DNA of 11,873 nt from Candidatus Colimorpha enterica (GTDB lineage: Bacteria; Bacillota; Clostridia; Oscillospirales; CAG-272): NCBI GenBank assembly GCA_000433515.1, contig FR891131.1, positions 26,508 through 38,380 on the forward strand, read 5' to 3'. The notes under the pieces are model-generated. The model saw only the letters and a program-made list of their open reading frames with translations, was not told the origin of the DNA and did not search any database. The position numbers were made by a program, and so were the translations under genes. Positions 1-6,519 of the stretch are shown here, one piece after another (positions within the stretch are counted from its first letter, which is position 1; each line of letters begins with the position of its first letter).

Positions 1-2
1 GG

Positions 3-515
3 GGTGACACGGTCTCAAGAAACCACGCGGGCTTCGGCAGCATTCAGTACAGAGATGCCTCCGGAAAAAACGATTTCCGGACAATGAAGGTAGCGAGAAG
101 CAATGAGTATATATACTTCTATGCACAGACCGGGCTGTCAATAAAGTCGGTAACGGAAGAGAACCGCATGGCTCTCTTCATCGGGACCGGAGACGGAGCG
201 TTCAGCGGATTTGACTATGTCATTAACTGCAAAAGGTCAGGTTCGACGACCGAGGCGACTGTCGAAAGGCTTTCCGCCGACGGCAGCAGGAAGGTCGTGG
301 GAACGGTTGACATGAAGACGGAAAACAACAGGATCATGTTCGCTGTCCCGCGCGCGCTTATCGGCTGCGACAGGGGACTTGTCGATATCACCTTCAAGTG
401 GGCTGACGGATTCACGATCGACGGCAGCGGAAAGATCGACATCATGTCCTTCTACACAAGCGGGGACGCGGCGCCTATCGGAAGATTTGCTTACGTGTTC
501 TCTGAGAAGAAATAA
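3..515 (+). CDS. C-terminal part of a protein with a CBM9/DOMON-like domain (5' truncated)
   Basis: The reading frame is open from the first complete codon at base 3 to the TAA at 513-515, so the gene begins outside the window; the internal ATG at base 84 is unlikely to be its start. About 170 residues are visible. The pattern is that of the beta-sandwich CBM9/DOMON-like domains found at the C-termini of large secreted carbohydrate-active or surface proteins in gut Clostridia: an aromatic strand (YIYFYAQT), then MALFIGTGDGAFSGFDYVIN, and a closing DIMSFYTSGDAAPIGRFAYV. No catalytic residues can be assigned from this fragment. In the family such domains bind sugars or act as accessory modules; the substrate and the upstream catalytic part cannot be known here. 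A strong terminator follows within about 25 bases, so it ends its transcription unit and is independent of thiT. Confidence 0.7.
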   Translation, partial: GDTVSRNHAGFGSIQYRDASGKNDFRTMKVARSNEYIYFYAQTGLSIKSVTEENRMALFIGTGDGAFSGFDYVINCKRSGSTTEATVERLSADGSRKVVGTVDMKTENNRIMFAVPRALIGCDRGLVDITFKWADGFTIDGSGKIDIMSFYTSGDAAPIGRFAYVFSEKK

Positions 516-536
516 GGTCGCGTACCGGTGATTTTT

Positions 537-577
537 ATCCCGCCTCCGGAATTTTTGCGGAGGCGGGATTTAAATTT
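537..577 (+). terminator. Intrinsic terminator of the CBM9-like gene
   Basis: A perfect 12-bp stem (537-548 pairs with 558-569; left arm ATCCCGCCTCCG) closes a 9-base loop and is followed by a T-rich tail (TTAAATTTT). A T-run also precedes the left arm, so it may work weakly in the other direction too. It isolates the upstream gene from the thiT promoter. Confidence 0.85.
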
Positions 578-587
578 TCGGATACTG

Positions 588-616
588 TTGACAACGCGCA
601 ATAAATGTGCTATACT
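588..616 (+). promoter_or_regulatory. Consensus sigma-A promoter for thiT
   Basis: TTGACA (588-593) and TATACT (611-616) are separated by exactly 17 bases, which is a near-perfect vegetative promoter. Transcription would start near 623, just before the riboswitch P1 stem at 630. A strong constitutive promoter is what is expected when control is exerted by the riboswitch. Confidence 0.9.
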
Positions 617-629
617 TTATCCGCAACAG

Positions 630-723
630 AACATGACAGGGGCGCCTTGTGGCTGAGATGACGGAGTTTATCCGCGGTCCCTCTAACCTGATATGGGTAA
701 TGCCAACGTAGGGAGCTTATGTT
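630..723 (+). ncRNA. TPP riboswitch (THI element) aptamer
   Basis: The conserved THI-box blocks are present in order: GGGGCGCC, GGCTGAGATGA, then CCTCTAACCTGATATGGGTAATGCC split across the P4/P5 arm, and ACGTAGGGAG. The outer P1 helix is formed by AACATGA (630-636) with TTATGTT (717-723), one G-U pair included. This aptamer binds thiamine pyrophosphate; here it sits between a strong promoter and an intrinsic terminator ahead of the thiamine transporter gene, so TPP should switch thiT off by premature termination. Confidence 0.96.
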
Positions 724-749
724 ATATACCGTTTTCGGATGTAATTATT

Positions 750-779
750 CCTCCCCGTTTTACCGGGGAGGTTTTTGTT
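750..779 (+). terminator. Riboswitch expression-platform terminator
   Basis: An 8-bp GC stem (CCTCCCCG at 750-757 with CGGGGAGG at 764-771), a 6-base loop and TTTTTGTT form an intrinsic terminator between the TPP aptamer and thiT. The left arm can instead pair with aptamer core bases: 711-715 (GGGAG) with 751-755 and 705-708 (AACG) with 756-759, with a two-base bulge. That competing helix would be the antiterminator that forms when TPP is absent. Confidence 0.9.
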
Positions 780-831
780 ACCTTAAAAACCATGTTCGGT
801 TGATATCTTATTATGATGTCCGTTGTCGGAC

Positions 832-837
832 AGGAGG
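832..837 (+). promoter_or_regulatory. Ribosome binding site that sets the thiT start
   Basis: A full AGGAGG lies nine bases before the ATG at 847. It falls inside the longer frame that opens with TTG at 823, which has no comparable site, so 847 is preferred. Confidence 0.85.
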
Positions 838-846
838 TTTTTAATT

Positions 847-1677
847 ATGAGTACTGCAAAAAGTACGAACAGGGTGAAGGTGCTTGTCGAGTGCGCCGTT
901 ATGGTCGCGCTTGCAACCGTTCTTTCGCTTATCAAGCTGTATGAGCTGCCTTACGGCGGTTCGGTCACCGCGGCGTCGATGCTGCCGATCCTTATCATCG
1001 CATACCGCCACGGAACCGGAGTCGGTCTCGGAACCGCGTTGGTTTACGGTGTTATTCAGCAGCTTCTCAGTCTCAAAACGCTCGGTTATGTCTCAACATG
1101 GCAATCGACCGTCGCCGTTATCATGCTCGATTATGTTGTGGCATTTGCCGTGATCGGTCTCGGAGGAATTTTCCGTAAAAAGGGACGCAGTGCGGCAAGC
1201 GCTCTTCTCTGGGGCGGGCTTTTCGTCTGCATCCTTCGCTACATCTGTCACGTCATTTCCGGTGCAACTGTATGGGCGGGAATTTCGATTCCGACAAAGG
1301 CGGCTCTTATCTATTCGTTCTCATACAACGCAACGTATATGCTCCCGGAGACGGTTATTCTTCTTGCCGTTACGGTTTATATTGCTTCTGTTCTTGACTT
1401 TGACGCAGAGCTTCCGGTCAGAATAAAGGGCAATACTCAGGATCCCGTTGCGCTTGTGCTTCCGGCTGTCGGCGGGCTTTGCGTTGCTGCCGCCATCGTG
1501 TTTGATGCGGTAAAGATCCTTCCTCTCATGCAGGATGCCGAGTCCGGTGAGATGAAGTTTGAGCTTCTTGCAAATGTGAACTATACTCCCGTGATCATCG
1601 TCACCGCCGTCTGCGCAGTTCTTGCGGCTGTGTGCTTCATTGTCGCCGGCTCACGGAAAAAGAATGCAAAAGCGTAA
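847..1677 (+). CDS. thiT: ECF-transporter thiamine-binding subunit ThiT with a C-terminal membrane extension
   Basis: This is the S-component (YuaJ/ThiT) that captures thiamine in the membrane and works with a shared EcfA/A'/T energising module encoded elsewhere. The 276-residue protein is almost all hydrophobic helices. Thiamine-site residues known from Lactococcus ThiT (E84, Y85, H125, W133, Y146, N151) have plausible counterparts at nearly identical spacing: D95, Y96, H135, W143, Y156, N161. The first is Asp instead of Glu. The motif SYNATYMLPE (159-168) is typical. ThiT proteins are normally about 180-200 residues; here residues after about 185 form an extra domain with two further predicted membrane spans (about 200-222 and 246-268) joined by a polar loop, ending in a basic tail. 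It is a single-gene unit under TPP riboswitch control, which independently supports the assignment. Confidence 0.93.
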   Translation: MSTAKSTNRVKVLVECAVMVALATVLSLIKLYELPYGGSVTAASMLPILIIAYRHGTGVGLGTALVYGVIQQLLSLKTLGYVSTWQSTVAVIMLDYVVAFAVIGLGGIFRKKGRSAASALLWGGLFVCILRYICHVISGATVWAGISIPTKAALIYSFSYNATYMLPETVILLAVTVYIASVLDFDAELPVRIKGNTQDPVALVLPAVGGLCVAAAIVFDAVKILPLMQDAESGEMKFELLANVNYTPVIIVTAVCAVLAAVCFIVAGSRKKNAKA

Positions 1678-1704
1678 CTTCCCGCTATAAACCGAACAAA
1701 AAGT

Positions 1705-1746
1705 GGCTGTTAAGAAACACAGGGTTTTTTAACAGCCCGTTTTTTT
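1705..1746 (+). terminator. thiT terminator
   Basis: The stem GGCTGTTAA (1705-1713) with TTAACAGCC (1729-1737) continues inward through a G-U pair and AAAC/GTTT to a 5-base loop (1719-1723), 14 bp in all, followed by CGTTTTTTT. This is a strong intrinsic terminator closing the thiT unit. Confidence 0.9.
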
Positions 1747-1778
1747 GTGCCGTGTGTGAAAAGTTGCGATATTTAAGG

Positions 1779-1807
1779 TTGAAATGCGTTTCCGGATGTG
1801 ATATAAT
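1779..1807 (+). promoter_or_regulatory. Extended -10 sigma-A promoter of the cell-wall operon
   Basis: TTGAAA (1779-1784) and a perfect TATAAT (1802-1807) are 17 bases apart, with a TG dinucleotide at 1799-1800 making an extended -10. Transcription should start near 1814, leaving a leader of about 45 bases before the murE-like ATG at 1859. No other convincing promoter is seen before the LysR gene, so this one probably drives the whole set. Confidence 0.88.
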
Positions 1808-1858
1808 ATAGAATCAGAGTATTTTTCGCAGCTCGCTGCGTGCGCCGGGAGGGTACAG

Positions 1859-3367
1859 ATGGCGGCAGACAGACATAAATTTGACAGGCTTTCCGACTAT
1901 ATCGCGCTGTTCCGCGGTGCGGGGATTTTTTCGGACTGCGCGGGCGACGCTTCGGTTCCGGTGGACTATCTGTCGTTTGATACCCGCGACATAAGAAAAA
2001 ACACGCTTTTCTTCTGCAAGGGTGCGCATTTTAAAGCTGAGTATTTATCCGATGCCGAAAGACTCGGTGCGTCGGCTTACGTCAGCGAAAAGGAGTACGA
2101 TTCGTCCCTTCCGCACATAACCGTTACCGACATAAGAAGGGCTATGAGCCTGTCGGCTTTCCCGGAGGGGCGCGGCTTTGACGGGCTTACCGTTGTCGGG
2201 ATAACCGGAACAAAGGGCAAAAGCACGGTCGCGTACTATGTAAAGGCTGTCCTTGACGCTTATCTTCCGGCGGAGTGTGCGATACTCTCTTCGGTGGACA
2301 ATTACGACGGGGTGATACGCGAGGAGTCGCACCTGACAACGCCTGAGGCTATCGAGCTTGTCCATCACTTTGAAAATGCGGTGTCGTCGGGGCTTTCCCA
2401 TCTTGTGATGGAGGTGTCGAGTCAGGCTCTGAAATACGGCAGGGTTGACGGGATGTATTTTCCGGTCGCCTGCTTCACGAACATCGGGCGCGACCATATC
2501 AGCCCGATAGAGCATCCGGATTTTGAGGATTATTTTGCCTCCAAGCTGAAAATTTTCGATTCCTGCGGCTTTGCCTGCATCAATACCGATGCGGAATACT
2601 CCGGCAGGATGCTTGAGTATGCGAAATCGCGCGGGTGCAGTATCGTTACCTTCGGTTCGCATCCGGACGACACGGTTTATGTTTCGGATGTCAGGAAAGA
2701 GGACGGTGCCATATGCTTCCGTGTGAAAACCGACGGCTTTGACGAGGAATTCCGGATAACCATGCCGGGGCTGTTCAACGTTGAGAACGCCGCCGCGGCG
2801 ATTGCCGTCTGCCGGTGTCTCGGGGTGCCGGTCGGGTTTATGAAAAAGGGGCTTGAATATGCGCGGGTGAAGGGACGCATGGAGGTCTATCCGTCGCGCG
2901 ACGGCAGGGTCGTTGCCATTGTCGATTATGCCCACAACAAGATGAGCTTTGAGGCGCTTCTTCGGTCGGTCAGAACCGAGTATCCCGGAAAGAAGATCAT
3001 AATGGTGTTCGGAAGTGCCGGGGGGAAGGCCTTCAGCCGCCGTCCCGACCTCGGGGAAGCGGCGGGGAAATATGCCGATTACACGGTGCTTACCGAGGAG
3101 GACCCCGGAGAGGAGCCTTTTGCAAATACTGCCGCCGACATCGGAAGGTACATCGCGGCAAACGGCGGGAGCTATTCCGTCATAGAGGATCGCGGAGAGG
3201 CGATACGCGATGCGATAAACAATCACGGGGACAATAAGGTCGTGCTTATCCTCGGCAAGGGCAGGGAGACAAGGGAAAAGCGCGGGACTGTATATGTCGA
3301 AACGCCCTCCGACGTTGACTATACCCTTGAATGTATAAAGGAATACGATTCGGCGGCGGTCCTGTGA
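1859..3367 (+). CDS. murE: MurE-family UDP-MurNAc-tripeptide ligase, non-DAP type
   Basis: Mur ligases join an amino acid to a UDP-MurNAc-peptide using ATP; MurE adds the third, usually diamino, residue in the cytoplasm. The 502 residues show the three-domain MurE layout: N-terminal UDP-binding part (SFDTRDIRKNTLFFC), ATP P-loop GITGTKGKST (114-123), TTPE for the UMAG substrate, MEVSSQAL, and a C-terminal domain with VDYAHNK and GSAGGKAFSRRPDLGEAA. The segment NIGRDHISPIEHPDFEDYF resembles the Lys-type MurE of streptococci and lactobacilli rather than the DHLDYH type. The DAP-recognition motif DNPR is replaced by EDPG (414-417), so the Arg that contacts meso-DAP is Gly. Lysine or ornithine is therefore the more likely substrate. 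It is first in its operon, with GGGAGGG five bases before the ATG. It could be a second MurE paralogue; the amino acid cannot be read from sequence alone. Confidence 0.88.
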   Translation: MAADRHKFDRLSDYIALFRGAGIFSDCAGDASVPVDYLSFDTRDIRKNTLFFCKGAHFKAEYLSDAERLGASAYVSEKEYDSSLPHITVTDIRRAMSLSAFPEGRGFDGLTVVGITGTKGKSTVAYYVKAVLDAYLPAECAILSSVDNYDGVIREESHLTTPEAIELVHHFENAVSSGLSHLVMEVSSQALKYGRVDGMYFPVACFTNIGRDHISPIEHPDFEDYFASKLKIFDSCGFACINTDAEYSGRMLEYAKSRGCSIVTFGSHPDDTVYVSDVRKEDGAICFRVKTDGFDEEFRITMPGLFNVENAAAAIAVCRCLGVPVGFMKKGLEYARVKGRMEVYPSRDGRVVAIVDYAHNKMSFEALLRSVRTEYPGKKIIMVFGSAGGKAFSRRPDLGEAAGKYADYTVLTEEDPGEEPFANTAADIGRYIAANGGSYSVIEDRGEAIRDAINNHGDNKVVLILGKGRETREKRGTVYVETPSDVDYTLECIKEYDSAAVL

Positions 3368-3397
3368 GTCGATAAGCCGGAAAGGAATATAAATATT

Positions 3398-5239
3398 ATG
3401 TGCGGATTTGCCGGATTTTTCGGCGGCGACATTGCCGACCGACGCGGAACTGCAGAAAAAATGGGGGAGCGCATAGCTCACAGAGGTCCCGATGACAGCG
3501 GGATATTTGACGACGGGCGCGCGGCGCTCAGCTTCAGAAGGCTGTCGATAATCGATCTCGACAGGGGAGTTCAGCCCATGAAGTCAGAGGATGACAGGTA
3601 CGTCATCGTTTTCAACGGAGAGATATACAATTTCAAAGAGCTTCGCGCGGAGCTTGAGAGGAGGGGCGTTTCCTTCTCCACCTCGTCGGATACCGAGGTC
3701 ATTCTGAAAAGCTATATGACCTACGGAAAGGACGCGGTTCCGATGCTTCGCGGAATGTTTGCCTTCGTGATTTACGACAGGCAGGAGGGAAAGCTGTTCG
3801 GTGCGCGCGACTGGTTCGGGATAAAGCCGTTTTATTACACAGAGGTCGGCGGGGCGTTCCTGTTCGGGTCGGAGATAAAGAGTTTTCTTGATTATCCCGG
3901 ATTTGAGAAGAAGATCAACCGCGACGCGCTGAAAATGTATCTGGAATTCCAGTACTCGCCGCTTCCCGAGACGATATTCTCCGGGGTTTACCGGCTTATG
4001 CCCGGAACGATGTTTTTCTATGACGGCGAAAACGGTCTTGTGACAGAAAAATATTTTGAGCCGGAGTATTCGCCGGAGAAGCGGAGCTTTGAAAATGCGG
4101 TCAGCCTTATTGACGGGACGGTTGTCTCCTCGGTTGCGTATCACCAGATCGCGGATGTTGAGGTGGGGTCGTTTCTTTCCGGCGGCGTTGATTCAAGCTA
4201 TGTTGCATCTGTCGTCAAGCCGATGAAAACGTATTCCGTCGGGTTCAGCATGGGCGGATTTGACGAAACGTCGCTTGCCGCAGGGCTTTCGGAAAGGCTC
4301 GGGATGCCGAACAGGATAAAAGAGATAACGGCTGACGAGTTTTTCGATGCTCTGCCTGCCGTGCAGTATCACTCGGATGAGCCGCACGCAAATCTTTCGG
4401 CGGTGCCGCTTTACTATCTGTCTGCGCTTGCCGCAGAGGATCTTAAGGTGGTTCTCAGCGGAGAGGGCGCGGACGAGCTTTTCGGCGGATATGACTGGTA
4501 TATTCAGAGCCCCTCTGCAGTAAGATACAAAAAGCTGCCGTCCGGGCTGAGGAAATTCCTTGCCGCAACTCTCGGGAAGATACCGCAGAGGCATATATCC
4601 CGCTTTTTCAGAGCCGGGGCGGAGTCGGTTGAGGACACATATATCGGTCAGGCGTTCATTATGAACGACGAAGAGGCGGATTCGCTTCTCACCGACAAAT
4701 ACCGCTCGGAGATGAGCTACAGGGATGTTACCGCACCTTATTATGCAAAGGTGAAGGGGTGCGATGACCTTACAAAGAAGCTGTATCTTGACATGAACCT
4801 GTGGCTGCCCGGAGATATCCTTCTTAAAGCCGACAGGATGACGATGGCTCATTCGCTTGAGCTGCGCGTGCCGTACCTTGACAAAGAGGTGTGGGACGTG
4901 GCAAGAACGCTTACCTCTGCCCAGAAAATGAAGGGCAGGCACACAAAGCGCGCCTTCCGCGCCGCCGCGTTCCGTCACATTCCGGAGGAGTGGGCAAAGC
5001 GCAAAAAAGCCGGTTTTATGGTCCCTTTCCGCGTGTGGATAAAAGAGGACAGGTACTGCGAAAGGGTCAGGGAGGTGTTCTCCCGCGGCTATGCATCGGA
5101 GTTCTTTGATACCGGGAAGCTGATGAAGCTGCTTGACGACCATAAGAACGGCGTGTGCAGCAATGCAAGGAAAATATACACGGTTTATTCTTTCCTCATC
5201 TGGTACGGTGAGTATTTCGTGAACCCGGAAAGGGCATGA
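3398..5239 (+). CDS. asnB: Glutamine-dependent asparagine synthetase family amidotransferase (AsnB/AsnH-like)
   Basis: The enzyme hydrolyses glutamine in an N-terminal domain and uses the ammonia to amidate an ATP-activated carboxylate in a C-terminal domain. All 613 residues fit: catalytic Cys2 directly after the start Met (MCGFAGFF), HRGPDDSG, FNGEIYNF, SSDTEV, then the pyrophosphatase loop SGGVDSS (262-267 region), LSGEGADELFGGY (353-365), and SLELRVPYLD. The usual ARDRFGIKP is ARDWFGIKP. It starts 30 bases after the murE-like stop, behind AAAGGA, and its own stop overlaps or nearly touches the next gene. The family includes free-asparagine makers and AsnH-type enzymes that amidate peptidoglycan; lying between a MurE and a D-Asp-ligase-like gene, the job of amidating D-Asp in the cross-bridge (or a stem carboxyl group) is the better guess. 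The family is certain; the cell-wall role is inferred. Confidence 0.9.
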   Translation: MCGFAGFFGGDIADRRGTAEKMGERIAHRGPDDSGIFDDGRAALSFRRLSIIDLDRGVQPMKSEDDRYVIVFNGEIYNFKELRAELERRGVSFSTSSDTEVILKSYMTYGKDAVPMLRGMFAFVIYDRQEGKLFGARDWFGIKPFYYTEVGGAFLFGSEIKSFLDYPGFEKKINRDALKMYLEFQYSPLPETIFSGVYRLMPGTMFFYDGENGLVTEKYFEPEYSPEKRSFENAVSLIDGTVVSSVAYHQIADVEVGSFLSGGVDSSYVASVVKPMKTYSVGFSMGGFDETSLAAGLSERLGMPNRIKEITADEFFDALPAVQYHSDEPHANLSAVPLYYLSALAAEDLKVVLSGEGADELFGGYDWYIQSPSAVRYKKLPSGLRKFLAATLGKIPQRHISRFFRAGAESVEDTYIGQAFIMNDEEADSLLTDKYRSEMSYRDVTAPYYAKVKGCDDLTKKLYLDMNLWLPGDILLKADRMTMAHSLELRVPYLDKEVWDVARTLTSAQKMKGRHTKRAFRAAAFRHIPEEWAKRKKAGFMVPFRVWIKEDRYCERVREVFSRGYASEFFDTGKLMKLLDDHKNGVCSNARKIYTVYSFLIWYGEYFVNPERA

Positions 5240-5243
5240 CGGC

Positions 5244-5249
5244 AGGGAG
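5244..5249 (+). promoter_or_regulatory. Ribosome binding site choosing the ATP-grasp ligase start
   Basis: AGGGAG is seven bases before the ATG at 5257. The other candidate ATG at 5236 overlaps the preceding stop (ATGA), but its purine run lies too close to it. The start at 5257 puts the conserved ILGSD segment about ten residues from the N-terminus. Confidence 0.55.
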
Positions 5250-5256
5250 CCTGACA

Positions 5257-6519
5257 ATGAACGGAAATGATTTTCTCCCGGTGATACTGGGAAGCGACGA
5301 GAATGCCTACGGGAACGCAAGGCTGTTTCATGAGGCATACGGGATAAAGCCGCTTGTCGTGTGCAAGCACGGGCTTATTCCGACGGCGGGCAGCCGGATA
5401 ATCGATCTTGTGACGGTCAGGGGCCTTGACGACGACGGGGTTTTTGTCTCCGCGCTCGGCTCGCTGCTTGAGGAAAAGAGCAGGGAATACGGCAGGATCG
5501 TTGTCGTGCCGTGCTCCGATTACTATACCCATCTTCTGTCAAAGCATATGGATGTCCTGGGCAGGTATATATCAAACGGGGTGCCCCGTTTTGATCTGCT
5601 TACCGACCTTGACACGAAGGACGCGTTTTACCGTCTCTGTGACCGGTTCGGGATGGATTACCCGAAAACGCTGACGGTTTCGCCAAAGGAGCGCGACTCC
5701 GTCCTCGGCAGAGACGGGCTGCTTGACAGGGCGCTGATATTTTTCCCGTTTGTAATGAAGCCGGAAAACAGCAATGCTTCGGAATATCTGAACTGCAGCT
5801 TTGAGGGAAAGAAAAAGGTTTATTTCTTAAACAATGCGGAAGAATACCGCAGGGTGATAAACGGCATGAAAAATGCCGGGTATAACGGGAACCTGATAAT
5901 CCAGGAGTTCATTCCCGGCGGCGACGATGCGATGCGGGTCGTCAATACTTATTCCGGGAAGGACGGGAAAACTCTTGCCGCCTCTCTCGGTCAGCCGGTG
6001 CTTGAGGAATATTCGCCCGCCACGCTCGGCAACTATGCGGCGATAATTCCGAGGAGCGACGATGCGCTCTGCCGGAAGATCGCGGATTTCCTTGACGGTA
6101 TCGGCTACACCGGATTTGCCAATTTTGATATGAAGTACGACAGAAGAACCGGAAGGTATATGCTTTTCGAGATAAACTGCCGCCCCGGAAGAAGCAGCTT
6201 CTATGTCCGCGGAGCCGGGCTTAATCTCATGAAGCTGATGACGGACGATACCGTTTACGGGAAGCGTCCGGACGGGACGGTTTTCACGCATGACACCGCG
6301 CTCTGGACGGCGGTGCCGAAGGGCGTTCTGAAAAAGTATGTGAAGGATCCGGTACTGAAAAACGAGATACTCTCCCTCTGGCGTCAGGGAAGGGTTTTTC
6401 GCAGTCTTTTCAACCGGGGAGACATGGGACTGAGGCGCAGGCTGCGGATCTTCAGATATTATCTCAGCTACTACAAGAGCTTTTCGCGCTATTATTTCGA
6501 TAAGGACGGGAATGAATGA
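5257..6519 (+). CDS. ATP-grasp enzyme of the D-aspartate ligase (Asl) type
   Basis: From memory of Enterococcus faecium D-aspartate ligase (Asl-fm), this protein matches along its full length (420 residues from this start). It has the N-terminal FLPVILGSDENAYG...FHEAYG, the ATP-binding FVMKPENSN with K168, IIQEFIPGGDD, and the metal/ATP block GFANFDMKYD followed by EINCRPGRSSF (305-315), where Asl has EINLRQGRSSF. Asl enzymes couple the beta-carboxyl of D-Asp to the side-chain amine of the third stem-peptide residue on UDP-MurNAc-pentapeptide, giving the D-Asp (later D-isoAsn) cross-bridge. The C-terminal 60 residues are basic and aromatic, which could favour membrane or precursor association. 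The gene is translationally coupled to its neighbours: it touches the amidotransferase stop and its TGA overlaps the next ATG. No aspartate racemase is visible here. A different amino acid-amine ligation in the same superfamily is possible. Confidence 0.85.
   Translation: MNGNDFLPVILGSDENAYGNARLFHEAYGIKPLVVCKHGLIPTAGSRIIDLVTVRGLDDDGVFVSALGSLLEEKSREYGRIVVVPCSDYYTHLLSKHMDVLGRYISNGVPRFDLLTDLDTKDAFYRLCDRFGMDYPKTLTVSPKERDSVLGRDGLLDRALIFFPFVMKPENSNASEYLNCSFEGKKKVYFLNNAEEYRRVINGMKNAGYNGNLIIQEFIPGGDDAMRVVNTYSGKDGKTLAASLGQPVLEEYSPATLGNYAAIIPRSDDALCRKIADFLDGIGYTGFANFDMKYDRRTGRYMLFEINCRPGRSSFYVRGAGLNLMKLMTDDTVYGKRPDGTVFTHDTALWTAVPKGVLKKYVKDPVLKNEILSLWRQGRVFRSLFNRGDMGLRRRLRIFRYYLSYYKSFSRYYFDKDGNE

Noticed and set aside
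823..846. TTG at 823 as the thiT start
   Set aside because: It would place the strong AGGAGG inside the coding sequence; the ATG at 847 has ideal spacing.
2045..3481. A 478-codon open frame on the minus strand
   Set aside because: It lies wholly opposite the clear MurE-family gene and the start of asnB, has no recognisable motifs, and is a codon-bias shadow.
4193..5338. A 381-codon open frame on the minus strand
   Set aside because: It is antisense to the well-supported amidotransferase gene; the composition is rich in His, Arg and Pro with no domain signal.
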